NCBI RefSeq assembly: GCF_002160135.1
Contig: NZ_NFJZ01000004.1
Location: 182,801 to 246,800, forward strand
Reading direction: 5' to 3'
DNA length: 64,000 nucleotides
From: Lachnoclostridium sp. An196
GTDB lineage: Bacteria > Bacillota > Clostridia > Lachnospirales > Lachnospiraceae
Shown here: piece by piece, positions 15,889-25,040 of the stretch
How positions within the stretch are numbered: the stretch's first letter is position 1
Layout of the letters: every line of letters begins with the position of its first letter
Notes under the pieces: model-generated
Database searches by the model: none
What the model saw: the letters and a program-made list of their open reading frames with translations, nothing else
What the model was told of the DNA's origin: nothing
Made by a program: the position numbers and the translations under genes

Positions 15889-16863
15889 ATGGAGGAACAG
15901 GGAGAGTTCGGCTTTTGTCCCAAGTGCGGTGCAGTGATGCATAATGGGGTGTGTCAGAGCTGTGGGTATACTAAGAGAGGCGCGAAAGACATTTCCGGAA
16001 AAAGAGCGGATAGAAAGCCTCCCAGAGACAGGAGGAGCGGGTCGGCAGGAAAGGTGCTTGCCTGTATCGGTATTATAGCGGGTATCCTGGCTATAGTGAT
16101 GATTTTGGTTTTTGTGGGAGCGCTTGCATTCGGAAATATTATGACGGACAGCGTGGACAGGAGCGTTACCGATGGTTTTGACCGGTATTATGATTATTAT
16201 AATGGCGGTGAAGACTATTATGACGGATATGGCAGTTATGAACCGTATGTGCCTGATGCAGACGACGAATTCTATCAGGAGATCACAGACGCCACTTCCC
16301 TGGACTGCAGCTATCAGGTAATCTGGCAGTCGGAGTCCCTGTATCCGGATGACCCGGACAACGGATGTACCTATGACTGCGTATATCCGGTGGTGTCAGG
16401 AGACGATACCGGAAAATATGATGCGGTGAATGCAGGGATTCGGGATCTGGCATGCAAGTATCGGGATTCCTATCAGGATTATTATGGCGGGGTGTCCAGT
16501 TATAGTTATGTGACCTATATGGATGAAGATACGCTGAGCGTGGTTGTCCAACACAGCCTGTACGATCAAGGAACGACGATTCCGGAAGTGAGGGCGATTA
16601 CATTCCGGATGGATACGGGAGAGGTGATGCCGCCGGAAGAGATGACCACGGTGGACGAAGAGCTGGTAAGACAGTTCCGGGCACGGGATTCTTATCAGAA
16701 CGGAAGCGTGGATTTTGTGGAGAACGCTTCGGATGAGGAGCTGCTTCAGTGCCTGAGCGATCCGGATACCAGAGTCATGTTTTACACGCCCGTAGGCCTG
16801 GAGATCGGATTCAATTATGACGGCGGATGGGTAACGGTTACCATAAAGGATACGATTTTGTAG
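15889..16863 (+). CDS. Zinc-ribbon membrane protein with extracellular DUF3298/RsiV-like domain
   Basis: A 324-residue protein. An N-terminal zinc ribbon (Cys10, Cys13, Cys22, Cys25) is followed by a basic stretch and one TM helix (about 54-80). A Tyr/Asp/Gly-rich linker leads to an extracellular domain in which YPVVSG, a DAVNAGI helix, LSVVVQHSLY and FRMDTGEVM follow the order seen in DUF3298/RsiV-type proteins. It is probably a one-pass sensor or envelope protein. AGGAGGAGA lies upstream of ATG. The short gene 16883-17170 follows 19 bases on. Confidence 0.8.
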   Translation: MEEQGEFGFCPKCGAVMHNGVCQSCGYTKRGAKDISGKRADRKPPRDRRSGSAGKVLACIGIIAGILAIVMILVFVGALAFGNIMTDSVDRSVTDGFDRYYDYYNGGEDYYDGYGSYEPYVPDADDEFYQEITDATSLDCSYQVIWQSESLYPDDPDNGCTYDCVYPVVSGDDTGKYDAVNAGIRDLACKYRDSYQDYYGGVSSYSYVTYMDEDTLSVVVQHSLYDQGTTIPEVRAITFRMDTGEVMPPEEMTTVDEELVRQFRARDSYQNGSVDFVENASDEELLQCLSDPDTRVMFYTPVGLEIGFNYDGGWVTVTIKDTIL

Positions 16864-16882
16864 AGAAAGAGGAGAGGTCTTT

Positions 16883-17170
16883 ATGGTAGAACGCATAGAT
16901 TTGTTTCATCTTCCGTTTTATAAAAAAGAGGTGTTTACCGGTTCGGATCGGGGGCTTCGGTTCTGGATCGGAAGGGCAGAGATTCCGGGAGGGGCCGAAG
17001 AGGCCCCTGCGGAGACAGTGCTTCGTGTGATTGTCTGGCCGGAACCGTTCGCACTGAAACATACAGAGGATGAAAAAAAGAAAAGCAGGGAGTTCCCGTT
17101 TTCAGAGGAGGGGCTGGATCAGGCCTATGACTGGATTATGGGAGACGGCAGGAATTTGATTCTGCAGTGA
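16883..17170 (+). CDS. Conserved hypothetical protein, 95 residues
   Basis: Unrecognised small soluble protein. It begins FYKKEVFTGSDRGLRFWI, has a VIVWPEPFAL strand and ends with KSREFPFSEEGLDQAYDWI. The pattern suggests one small alpha/beta domain. GAGGAGAGG precedes the ATG. It is probably co-transcribed with the zinc-ribbon/DUF3298-like gene, since a hairpin lies just after it and the gap before it is only 19 bases. Confidence 0.75.
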   Translation: MVERIDLFHLPFYKKEVFTGSDRGLRFWIGRAEIPGGAEEAPAETVLRVIVWPEPFALKHTEDEKKKSREFPFSEEGLDQAYDWIMGDGRNLILQ

Positions 17171-17198
17171 CTGCAGTATATAATTATCATAAAAATAT

Positions 17199-17230
17199 GA
17201 AGAACGGAGAGCCAGGGCTCTCCGTTCTTC
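17199..17230. terminator. Strong hairpin between the hypothetical gene and the LysR gene
   Basis: Perfect 14-bp stem GAAGAACGGAGAGC/GCTCTCCGTTCTTC with loop CAGG. There is no T-run on the + side; the A-run upstream gives a T-run on the minus strand. Bidirectional isolation is likely. Confidence 0.65.
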
Positions 17231-17272
17231 ATCGCAAACACATTTATACAACAAAAGAAATAACATCTGGTG

Positions 17273-17301
17273 TTGACTTTATAATGTCATTCTAATATAG
17301 T
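17273..17301 (+). promoter_or_regulatory. Promoter of the LysR-type regulator gene
   Basis: TTGACT, a 17-base spacer and TATAGT, 62 bases before the start codon. Confidence 0.7.
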
Positions 17302-17362
17302 TTTATACATAAGTAAAATTCATTATTTTCATGTTTAAGATGAAAGATATTCAGGTGATTGT

Positions 17363-18277
17363 ATGACATTGTTATCTTACCAGGTATTTATGGCTGTGGC
17401 CGACCAGGGCAGCTTTCAGAAAGCCGCACAGACTTTGCAGCTGACGCCGTCAGCGGTCAGCCATGCGGTGGCTTCCATGGAAGAAGAGCTGGGGTCGCCT
17501 TTGTTTGTGAGGAGCAGACGGGGCGTGAGCCTGACAAATTATGGGAAAGAATTGTTCCCGTACATTAAAAATGTTCTGAACAGCGACGAGTATCTGCGGC
17601 AGGCAGTGGCCCAGTTTAACGGACTTCAGAAGGGTTCTGTGCGTCTGGGTACTTTCAACAGCGCCTGTGTGGAATGGATGCCCGGCCTTCTGAAAGATTT
17701 TCAGAGGGAATATCCTAATATGCGGGTGGAAATCTATCAGGGAACTTACGACGATGTGAACCGCTGGCTGAGAGACGGGATTGTGGATCTGGGATTTTTG
17801 TCTTCGCTGAGCGTGGGAGACTTAAAATATGAGCCGGTATATGAAGACCGGATTGTCTGTGTGACTCCGAGGGGGTTCAGGACAAAAAATCCCGGCTATA
17901 TCACCATCGAAGAGCTCAGGACGCAGAAGTTCGTGACGCAGATGGAAGGCTGTGACGCGGACGTCAGCAGTTTTATGAAAAAATACGGGCTGCCGGTGCG
18001 AGGGAACAGCTATATCATTGACGATATGTCGTCCATCGCGCTGGTGATGGGCGGATACGGACTGTGCCTGGTGCCGGAGCTTGTGATCCGCAGCCTGAAT
18101 TTTCCGGTGGACGTTTATCCGCTGGATGTGGACGAGAAACGGACGATCGTGCTGGCAAGCCTCCATGCGGCGGTGCAGGCGCCGGCTGTGCAGAAAATGA
18201 GGGACTATATCGTGACGCGACTTCGCGCGCAAAAAGACACAGAACACCCGGACAAAGTTCGTTCAACGGACCATTGA
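17363..18277 (+). CDS. LysR family transcriptional regulator
   Basis: A 304-residue regulator. The N-terminal winged helix has the classic FQKAAQTLQLTPSAVSHAVASM recognition region at about 18-40, with LGSPLFVRSRRGVSLT following. A linker helix then leads to the two-lobed effector domain (about 90-295; LGTFNSACVEWMPGLLKDF and on). AGGTGAT precedes the ATG. The next gene downstream is a HAD phosphatase on the same strand. No divergent target is present, so its regulon is not evident here. Confidence 0.94.
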   Translation: MTLLSYQVFMAVADQGSFQKAAQTLQLTPSAVSHAVASMEEELGSPLFVRSRRGVSLTNYGKELFPYIKNVLNSDEYLRQAVAQFNGLQKGSVRLGTFNSACVEWMPGLLKDFQREYPNMRVEIYQGTYDDVNRWLRDGIVDLGFLSSLSVGDLKYEPVYEDRIVCVTPRGFRTKNPGYITIEELRTQKFVTQMEGCDADVSSFMKKYGLPVRGNSYIIDDMSSIALVMGGYGLCLVPELVIRSLNFPVDVYPLDVDEKRTIVLASLHAAVQAPAVQKMRDYIVTRLRAQKDTEHPDKVRSTDH

Positions 18278-18323
18278 CACATGGAAACCGGAGAAGGTAT
18301 CCTTTTGACAGGAGGATAAAACG

Positions 18324-19004
18324 ATGTACCAGTATATTTTATTTGATGTGGATGGCACTCTTTCGGATTCCCGGGAAGGGATCACCAAGAGTGTGCAGTA
18401 TGCGCTCTCTAAACTGGGAGTGGAGGAAACGGATCCGAAAAGGCTGGAACTGTATGTGGGACCGCCGCTGATTGATTCTTTTACAGAGATCGCGGGGCTG
18501 TCTCTGGAAGAGGCCAGGCAGGGGGTCATTTATTACAGAGAGTATTTCAGCAAGTACGGTATTCACCAGAATCGTATGTTCGACGGCGTGCCTCGGATGT
18601 TGGAGCAGTTGAAGGCGGCGGGGAAAGTGCTGGCCACGGCGACCTGCAAGGCGGAGCCGTATCTGATGGAAACGCTGAAAATGTTCGGGCTGACGGAATA
18701 TTTTGATTATATCTGCGGAGGATCCCTGGACGAATCCTGCCGTACGAAAGATCAGGTGATCGCCAAAGTTCTGCGTCAGATGAGCCTGTCAGAAGAAGAG
18801 AAGAAGAAAGTGCTGATGGTAGGAGACCGGAAGCATGACGTGGAGGGCGCGGCAGTGCACGGAATTCCATGTCTGGGTCTGTCCATGGGATTTGCTCCGG
18901 AAGGAGAACTTCAAAATGCCGGCGCCATCGCCGTAGTGGATACGTTGGAGGAAGTAGTACGGTTTATTCTGGGACAGGAAGGCTGCGCGGCTGAAAAATC
19001 GTGA
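18324..19004 (+). CDS. HAD family hydrolase (phosphoglycolate phosphatase / Gph-like)
   Basis: A 226-residue haloacid-dehalogenase phosphatase. Motif I is FDVDGTLSDS (nucleophile Asp9, acid Asp11), motif II is ATCKAEP, and motif III/IV is Lys followed by VLMVGDRKHDVEGA. A helical cap lies between residues 15 and 90. Members act on phosphoglycolate, nucleotides or sugar phosphates; the substrate is undetermined. AGGAGGATAAAACG precedes the ATG. PrmA begins 92 bases downstream. Confidence 0.92.
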   Translation: MYQYILFDVDGTLSDSREGITKSVQYALSKLGVEETDPKRLELYVGPPLIDSFTEIAGLSLEEARQGVIYYREYFSKYGIHQNRMFDGVPRMLEQLKAAGKVLATATCKAEPYLMETLKMFGLTEYFDYICGGSLDESCRTKDQVIAKVLRQMSLSEEEKKKVLMVGDRKHDVEGAAVHGIPCLGLSMGFAPEGELQNAGAIAVVDTLEEVVRFILGQEGCAAEKS

Positions 19005-19095
19005 ATGTCAGAAAAGCGGGGGACAGTTGAAATCCTCCGCTTTTTATGTTATGATATCGGGTATTGTAATGACGGCAGAAAAGGAGGAATATGCG

Positions 19096-20064
19096 ATGAA
19101 ATGGAACAAATATACGCTGACGACCACGTCGGAAGCCGAGGATCTGATCAGCAGCATGATGATGGATGCAGGGATCGAGGGGATCGAGATAGAAGACAAG
19201 GTGCCCTTATCTGACAGTGAGAAAGCGCAGATGTTTGTGGATATTCTTCCGGATGCCCCGGCGGACGATGGAGTGGCAAGGATCAGTTTCTATCTGGAGC
19301 CGGATCAGGATAACGCGGCGGTGCTTGCTGCGGTTCAGCAGGGACTGGATGAGATCCGCAGCTGGGGCGTTGATGTGGGGGCCGGTACGATCGAAGCTTC
19401 CCAGACCGAGGATAAAGACTGGATTAATAACTGGAAGGAATATTTCCACCAGTTTTACGTGGATGATATTCTGATCAAACCGTCATGGGAAGAGACAAAG
19501 CCTGAGGATCAGGACAAGCTTTTGATTCAGATTGATCCGGGCACTGCTTTCGGCACCGGCATGCACGAGACGACGCAGCTGTGTATCCGCCAGATCCGAA
19601 AATATCTGACGGGAGATACCGAGCTCCTGGATATCGGCACCGGCAGCGGCATCCTGTCTATCGCGGCCCTGAAACTGGGAGCGAAACACGCGGTGGGAAC
19701 AGATCTGGACCCCTGTGCTATCACGGCTACGGAAGAAAATATGGAAGTCAACGGGATCTCTTCTGAGAGTTATGAAGTCCTTCTGGGAAACCTGATCGAC
19801 GACCGGGAAGTACAGGAAAAGGTCGGATACGGAAAATATGATATGGCTGTTGCAAATATTCTGGCAGAAATACTGGTCCCTCTGGCGCCGGCTGCCGCCG
19901 CGGCTCTGAAAGACGGCGGCATGTATATCACTTCCGGCATTATCTCAGGCAAAGAAAGAATAGTGGCCCAGGCGCTGGAACAGGCGGGATTTGAAGTCCT
20001 GGAAACCACATATCAGGGCGAGTGGGCAGCCGTAACCGCGCGCAAAGGCCGGGACAGGAGATAA
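19096..20064 (+). CDS. prmA: Ribosomal protein L11 methyltransferase
   Basis: SAM-dependent trimethylation of ribosomal protein L11. The N-terminal substrate domain (MKWNKYTLTTTSEAED) joins a class I fold with DPGTAFGTGMHETT, motif I LLDIGTGSGILSI, and the catalytic-loop NILAEIL where NPPY-type enzymes differ. At 322 residues the length is normal. I start at the ATG eight bases after AAGGAGG; an ATG six bases earlier is possible. RsmE begins two bases after the stop, the common prmA-rsmE pairing. Confidence 0.95.
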   Translation: MKWNKYTLTTTSEAEDLISSMMMDAGIEGIEIEDKVPLSDSEKAQMFVDILPDAPADDGVARISFYLEPDQDNAAVLAAVQQGLDEIRSWGVDVGAGTIEASQTEDKDWINNWKEYFHQFYVDDILIKPSWEETKPEDQDKLLIQIDPGTAFGTGMHETTQLCIRQIRKYLTGDTELLDIGTGSGILSIAALKLGAKHAVGTDLDPCAITATEENMEVNGISSESYEVLLGNLIDDREVQEKVGYGKYDMAVANILAEILVPLAPAAAAALKDGGMYITSGIISGKERIVAQALEQAGFEVLETTYQGEWAAVTARKGRDRR

Positions 20065-20066
20065 GT

Positions 20067-20804
20067 ATGCATCGTTTTTTTGTAGAGCCGGAACAGATCT
20101 TTCCGGAATATGTTGAAATTCTGGGCGGAGATGTGAACCATATCCGCAATGTGCTCCGGATGTCCCCGGGAGACAGGATCTCGGTCAGCGACGGGCTGGG
20201 GACGGACTATATCTGTGAACTGGAGCAGCTGGAAGCAGGATGTGTCAGGGGACGTATCCTGGAGAGAAAACCCTTTGATGTGGAACTGTCTTCCCGCCTG
20301 ATACTGTATCAGGGACTCCCCAAAGGGGACAAGATGGAACTGATCGTGCAGAAAGCCGTAGAGCTGGGAGTGTCCCGGATCGTACCGGTTTCTCTGAAAC
20401 GGTGTGTGGTGAAGCTGGACGCAAAAAAAGCGGAGGCGAAGCGCAGGAGATGGCAGGCGGTGGCAGAAAGCGCGGCCAAGCAGTCCGGACGGTCGGTGAT
20501 TCCTCAGGTCGATCCGGTCATGACGCTGGAGGAGGCTCTGAGAGACGCCAAAGCCCTGGATTTCCGACTGATCCCGTATGAGTGCGCCAGAGGGATGGAA
20601 GAGGCGCGCAGTGTATTGGGGAAGATTCAGAAAGGCCGGTCGACAGGCGTATTTATCGGTCCGGAAGGCGGCTTTGAAAAATCAGAAGTGGAGGCCGCCG
20701 TGGAGGCCGGCGCTCATCCTATTTCTCTTGGAAGAAGAATTTTGCGGACAGAGACGGCTGGGATCTGTATCCTTTCCGTGTTGATGTTTCATTTGGAGGA
20801 TTAA
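20067..20804 (+). CDS. rsmE: 16S rRNA (uracil(1498)-N(3))-methyltransferase
   Basis: SPOUT-fold enzyme that methylates U1498 of 16S rRNA. Visible are the N-terminal PUA-like part (MHRFFVEP, HIRNVLRM, GDRISVSDG), the GDKMELIVQKAVELGV core, the SAM-knot segments GVFIGPEGGF and SLGRRILRTETA, and the usual C-terminal helix. At 245 residues it is full length. The start is set by GGACAGGAG inside the end of prmA. The cysteine desulfurase gene follows after two bases. Confidence 0.95.
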   Translation: MHRFFVEPEQIFPEYVEILGGDVNHIRNVLRMSPGDRISVSDGLGTDYICELEQLEAGCVRGRILERKPFDVELSSRLILYQGLPKGDKMELIVQKAVELGVSRIVPVSLKRCVVKLDAKKAEAKRRRWQAVAESAAKQSGRSVIPQVDPVMTLEEALRDAKALDFRLIPYECARGMEEARSVLGKIQKGRSTGVFIGPEGGFEKSEVEAAVEAGAHPISLGRRILRTETAGICILSVLMFHLED

Positions 20805-20806
20805 TC

Positions 20807-21961
20807 ATGCAGGCATATCTGGATAATTCCGCCACCACCCGGTGCCTGGAGCGGGTGACGGACAAGATGGTGGAAGTCATGAGGACGGATTTTGGGAATC
20901 CGTCTTCCATGCATACAAAAGGTGTGGAGGCCGAAAAATATATCCGGGAAGCAAAGACTTTTTTTGCCCGGAACCTGAAGGTGCAGGAAAAGGAGATCTA
21001 TTTTACTTCCGGAGGGACCGAGTCCAATAATCTGGCCCTGATCGGCACGGCTATGGCGAACCGCCGGAACGGAAGCCACCTGATCACCACCTGCCTGGAG
21101 CATGCTTCTGTATCCAACCCCATGAAATACCTGGAGAGCCAGGGATTTCGCGTCACATATCTTCCGGCAGGGGAGGACGGCGTGATCCGGATGGAGGATC
21201 TGAAAAATGCGCTTTGCGATGATACGATTCTGGTATCGGTGATGTATGTAAATAATGAGACCGGGGCGGTGCAGCCGGTGGATGAGATCGGAAAGCTTCT
21301 GAAAGAACAGAGAAGAAAGATTTTTTTCCATGTGGACGCAATCCAGGCCTATGGGAAATACCGGATTTTCCCCAAGAGAGAGGGGATTGATCTCCTGTCC
21401 GCCAGCGGGCACAAGATTCACGGTCCCAAGGGAAGCGGACTTTTGTATGTGGACGAAAAGGTAAAGATTCAGCCGATCTTGTTCGGAGGGGAACAGCAGA
21501 AAGGACTCCGCTCCGGCACCGAGAACGTGCCGGGCATCGCCGGTATCGCGGAAGCTGCGGCTGCCTGCTATGAGAATCTGGATGAGAAGGTGGAACGGCT
21601 CTATACCCTGAAGGAACGGTTTGCGGAAGGAATCCGGAAACTGCCGGATGCTTTTATCAATGGAAGAACGGGACGTGAGACGGCGCCGCATATTGTGAAT
21701 GCGAGTTTTCCGGGGATCCGCAGCGAGGTACTTCTCCACGCGCTGGAGGACAAAGGCATCTATGTGTCCGCGGGAAGCGCGTGTTCCTCCAATAAACCGG
21801 CGCCCAGTCACACGCTGCTCTGCATGGGGCTGGAAAAAGATCGGGTGGAGAGCGCGCTGCGCTTCAGCTTTTGCTTTGATACTACGGAAGAAGAGATTGA
21901 TTACTGCCTGCAGGAGCTTGCGGAACTTCTGCCGGTGCTTCGGCGCTATGTGCGCAGATAG
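20807..21961 (+). CDS. Cysteine desulfurase (NifS/IscS-type, ThiI partner)
   Basis: PLP enzyme that takes sulfur from cysteine as an enzyme persulfide. PLP-binding Lys203 lies in SGHKIHGPKG. The catalytic Cys326 lies in GSACSSNKP, a class I-type mobile loop. The start MQAYLDNSATTR is typical. The 384-residue enzyme directly precedes thiI (16 bases), and in Firmicutes this NifZ-like partner supplies sulfur for 4-thiouridine in place of ThiI's missing rhodanese domain. TTGGAGGA before the ATG lies in the end of rsmE. Confidence 0.95.
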   Translation: MQAYLDNSATTRCLERVTDKMVEVMRTDFGNPSSMHTKGVEAEKYIREAKTFFARNLKVQEKEIYFTSGGTESNNLALIGTAMANRRNGSHLITTCLEHASVSNPMKYLESQGFRVTYLPAGEDGVIRMEDLKNALCDDTILVSVMYVNNETGAVQPVDEIGKLLKEQRRKIFFHVDAIQAYGKYRIFPKREGIDLLSASGHKIHGPKGSGLLYVDEKVKIQPILFGGEQQKGLRSGTENVPGIAGIAEAAAACYENLDEKVERLYTLKERFAEGIRKLPDAFINGRTGRETAPHIVNASFPGIRSEVLLHALEDKGIYVSAGSACSSNKPAPSHTLLCMGLEKDRVESALRFSFCFDTTEEEIDYCLQELAELLPVLRRYVRR

Positions 21962-21977
21962 ACAGGAGAGGGAATAT

Positions 21978-23156
21978 ATGTTTCAGGCTTTTTTGATTAA
22001 ATATGGCGAGATCGGCGTGAAGGGAAAGAACAGATATGTTTTTGAAGACGCGCTGGTGAAAAGAATAAAAGAAGTATTGCGGCCGGTGGAAGGGCATTTC
22101 CAGGTAACAAAAGACCAGGGCCGCATCTATGTGGAGGCAGAAGGAGCGTTTGACTATGAAGAAGCTGTAGAAGCGCTTCGCAGAGTCTTCGGCATCGTCA
22201 GCATCTGTCCGGTGGTGATCGTGGAAGATCACGGGCTGGAGGCGCTTACGCAGGATGTGCTTCATTATGTGGGAGAGATGTATGCGGGGCAGGAAAAAAC
22301 ATTTAAAGTCCATACCCGCAGGGCCAATAAAAAGTTCCCTGTAGAGTCTATGGAAGTAAATGCCGAGATAGGGGGCCGCATCCTGGAGGCTTATCCGGGA
22401 CTGACGGTGGATGTGCACCATCCGGATATTATGCTGTATATCGAACTGAGAAGCCAGATTTATATCTATTCGGAAGTGATCCCGGGACCGGGCGGGATGC
22501 CGCTGGGAACCAACGGACGTTCTATGCTTTTGCTGTCCGGCGGGATTGACAGCCCGGTGGCAGGATATATGGTGGCCAAAAGAGGTGTCTGTATCGACGC
22601 CGTATATTTCCATGCGCCGCCTTATACCAGCGAGAGGGCGAAACAGAAGGTGGTGGATCTGGCCATGCGCGTGGCCATGTACACCGGGCCCATCCGTCTC
22701 CATGTGATCAATTTTACAGACATTCAGATGTATATTTACGACCAGTGTCCCCACGACGAACTGACGATCATCATGCGCCGCTACATGATGCGGATCGCGG
22801 AGCAGATCGCGAAAGATACGGGATGTCTGGCCCTGATTACCGGGGAGAGTATCGGACAGGTGGCGAGCCAGACGGTGGCGAGCCTGGCGGCGACCAATGA
22901 CGTGTGTACGCTTCCGGTATTCCGTCCTTTAATTGCTTTTGATAAAGAAGATATTGTCACCGTGGCGAAACAGATCGGGACTTACGAGACCTCGATCCTG
23001 CCTTATGAGGACTGCTGTACCACGTTCGTGGCAAAACATCCGGTGACGAAACCGAAGGTGGAGCAGATCCGCAGATCTGAAAAGGCCCTGGCGGAGAAGA
23101 TCGATGAGATGGTGGCGGAAGCGCTGGCCGGGGATGAGGTGCTGGAGATCCGGTAA
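21978..23156 (+). CDS. thiI: tRNA 4-thiouridine sulfurtransferase ThiI (short form)
   Basis: Adenylates U8 of tRNA and inserts sulfur. Residues 1-60 form the ferredoxin-like domain (FLIKYGEIGVKGKNR), about 60-165 the THUMP domain, and then the PP-loop ATPase with LLSGGIDSPVAGYM. No C-terminal rhodanese domain with its catalytic Cys is present, and the 392-residue length is that of the short Firmicute form. It therefore needs the adjacent desulfurase. GACAGGAGAGGG precedes the ATG. It ends the four-gene prmA-rsmE-desulfurase-thiI operon. Confidence 0.95.
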   Translation: MFQAFLIKYGEIGVKGKNRYVFEDALVKRIKEVLRPVEGHFQVTKDQGRIYVEAEGAFDYEEAVEALRRVFGIVSICPVVIVEDHGLEALTQDVLHYVGEMYAGQEKTFKVHTRRANKKFPVESMEVNAEIGGRILEAYPGLTVDVHHPDIMLYIELRSQIYIYSEVIPGPGGMPLGTNGRSMLLLSGGIDSPVAGYMVAKRGVCIDAVYFHAPPYTSERAKQKVVDLAMRVAMYTGPIRLHVINFTDIQMYIYDQCPHDELTIIMRRYMMRIAEQIAKDTGCLALITGESIGQVASQTVASLAATNDVCTLPVFRPLIAFDKEDIVTVAKQIGTYETSILPYEDCCTTFVAKHPVTKPKVEQIRRSEKALAEKIDEMVAEALAGDEVLEIR

Positions 23157-23208
23157 TACCGGTTCTCCGGAAGACGGGACATTTTGTATGGAATCACGGC
23201 ATAAAAAA

Positions 23209-23234
23209 GAATCCTGCTTTCTGTTGCAGGATTC
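23209..23234 (-). terminator. Terminator of the HPr-like gene (convergent with thiI)
   Basis: 9-bp stem GAATCCTGC/GCAGGATTC with an 8-base loop. On the minus strand it is followed by TTTTTT. It may also end thiI transcripts. Confidence 0.8.
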
Positions 23235-23270
23235 TCTGTCCGCCGCGGGCGGCAGATGTCGTACGCCAGA

Positions 23271-23504
23271 TCAGTCGACAATGTACGGAGCAAGAACCTC
23301 CAGGATCTCGTCCGCGTTGTTTTCAGAATGGATGTTCAGCTCGATGGGTTTTGAAAGATCCAGGCTGAAAATACCCATGATAGATTTGGCATCGATTACA
23401 TAGCGGCCGGATACCAGGTCAAAGTCATTGTCAAATTTTGTGATTTCATTCACGAAAGCTTTCACTTTGTCAATGGAATTTAAAGAAATATGAACGGTTT
23501 TCAT
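23271..23504 (-). CDS. HPr family protein lacking the phosphorylatable histidine (Crh-like)
   Basis: A 77-residue protein with the HPr open-faced sandwich. The region normally holding GIHARPA with His15 reads ISLNSIDKVKAF, so PEP-dependent phosphotransfer is impossible. The regulatory Ser site is kept: SIMGIFSLDL, with Ser41 equivalent to Ser46. By analogy with Bacillus Crh it would serve as an HPr-kinase substrate and co-effector of carbon control; this is inference. GGAGGAACGTTCC precedes the ATG. It is monocistronic, divergent from mtaB. Confidence 0.85.
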   Translation of the reverse strand: MKTVHISLNSIDKVKAFVNEITKFDNDFDLVSGRYVIDAKSIMGIFSLDLSKPIELNIHSENNADEILEVLAPYIVD

Positions 23505-23637
23505 TGGAACGTTCCTCCTCCTGCTTGTTTCATCTATACCATATTATAAGATTTGGGGGAAGAAAGTCAATGGGAAAATGCGATTCCGGATCAGAAAATG
23601 GCATGTGGAGACCGCAGGTTCCAAATGGAGGAGAAAT

Positions 23638-24960
23638 ATGAAAAAAGCAGCGCTGCACAACCTTGGATGCAAGGTAAACGCATATGAAACAGAAGCTATG
23701 CAGGAGATCCTGGAGCGGAACGGATACGAGATCGTTCCGTTTGAGGAAAAGGCAGATATCTACATCGTTAATACCTGCAGCGTGACCAATATCGCGGACC
23801 GTAAATCGCGGCAGATGCTGCACCGGGCCAGAAAGAGGAACCCGGATGCGGTGGTGGTGGCCGCAGGCTGCTACGTACAGGCCGCAGGGCAGGAACTGCT
23901 GCAGGACAAAGCGGTGGATATCCTGATAGGAAATAATGAGAAAGAAAATCTGCCGGAGATTCTGCGCGCCTGGGAGGAGGAGCATATCTCTTCCTATATC
24001 CATGATCTGACGCATGAAAAGGAATATGAGAGACTGCATCTGAGCCGCACCGCCGGACATACCAGGGCATATGTAAAGATTCAGGACGGATGCAATCAGT
24101 TCTGCAGTTATTGTATTATTCCCTACACCAGAGGAAGAGTGCGGAGCAGATCCATGGAGGATATTCTGCAGGAAGTGCGTGATCTGGCGGCCAACGGCTA
24201 TCAGGAAGTGGTGCTGACCGGGATCCATCTGGATTCTTACGGAACAGATCTGGAAGGCACAAGCCTGCTGGCCGTAGTACAGGAGGTGGCGAAGATTGAA
24301 GGGATCCGGAGGATTCGCCTGGGTTCACTGGAGCCCCGGATCATGACGGAGGAATTTGTCAGAGGCCTGGCGTCCGAGGAAAAGCTCTGCCCGCATTTTC
24401 ATCTGTCCCTTCAGAGCGGCTGTGACGAGACCCTGAAACGGATGAACCGGAGATATACGGCGGACGAATTCCGCGACTGCTGCGGCCGGCTGCGCAGATA
24501 TTTTGATCATCCGGCGCTTACAACAGACGTGATTGTGGGATTTCCGGGGGAAACAGAAGAAGAATTCCGGACTACGGTGAAATTTTTAGAAGAGATTTGT
24601 TTTTATGAGACGCATGTGTTCAAATTTTCCAGAAGGAGAGGGACCAGAGCGGACCGGATGCCGGATCAGATTCCGGAGCGGGTAAAAAATGAACGCAGCG
24701 ATGTGCTGCTTAAGATGACGGAAGAGAACAGCAGGAGATACCGGGAACTTCTTATCGGGAGCACGGTGGAAGTGTTGATGGAAGAAGAATGCGTATTTCA
24801 GGGCAAAAACTGGCAGACCGGCCACACGGCGCAGTACGTACGGATCGCGGTTCCCGGGACGGAATCTCTGGCCAACCGGATGGTGCGGATACAGGTGGAA
24901 GGGTTCCTGGAACCGGATGTTTTGTACGGAAAGATCATGGAAACACAGGCCCGGGGCTGA
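23638..24960 (+). CDS. mtaB: tRNA (N(6)-L-threonylcarbamoyladenosine(37)-C(2))-methylthiotransferase
   Basis: Radical SAM enzyme that converts t6A37 of tRNA to ms2t6A. The N-terminal UPF0004 domain binds one [4Fe-4S] cluster with Cys11, Cys47 and Cys78. The radical SAM cluster is Cys152, Cys156 and Cys159 (GCNQFCSYC). A TRAM domain forms the end. At 440 residues it matches MtaB (YqeV) rather than MiaB, as does the start ALHNLGCKVNAYE. GGAGAAAT precedes the ATG. Confidence 0.94.
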   Translation: MKKAALHNLGCKVNAYETEAMQEILERNGYEIVPFEEKADIYIVNTCSVTNIADRKSRQMLHRARKRNPDAVVVAAGCYVQAAGQELLQDKAVDILIGNNEKENLPEILRAWEEEHISSYIHDLTHEKEYERLHLSRTAGHTRAYVKIQDGCNQFCSYCIIPYTRGRVRSRSMEDILQEVRDLAANGYQEVVLTGIHLDSYGTDLEGTSLLAVVQEVAKIEGIRRIRLGSLEPRIMTEEFVRGLASEEKLCPHFHLSLQSGCDETLKRMNRRYTADEFRDCCGRLRRYFDHPALTTDVIVGFPGETEEEFRTTVKFLEEICFYETHVFKFSRRRGTRADRMPDQIPERVKNERSDVLLKMTEENSRRYRELLIGSTVEVLMEEECVFQGKNWQTGHTAQYVRIAVPGTESLANRMVRIQVEGFLEPDVLYGKIMETQARG

Positions 24961-25040
24961 CTTTTGTCGGAAAATTTCCATTGAATTTGTGCATGGATTA
25001 TAGTAAACTAGTGTTATACTACAGTTGAGGACGTGGGACT

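Noticed and set aside
21699..21977. Extended N-terminus for ThiI
   Set aside because: The extra residues are the wrong frame of the cysteine desulfurase end; the ATG at 21978 has a ribosome site and the normal MFQAFLIKYGEIG start.
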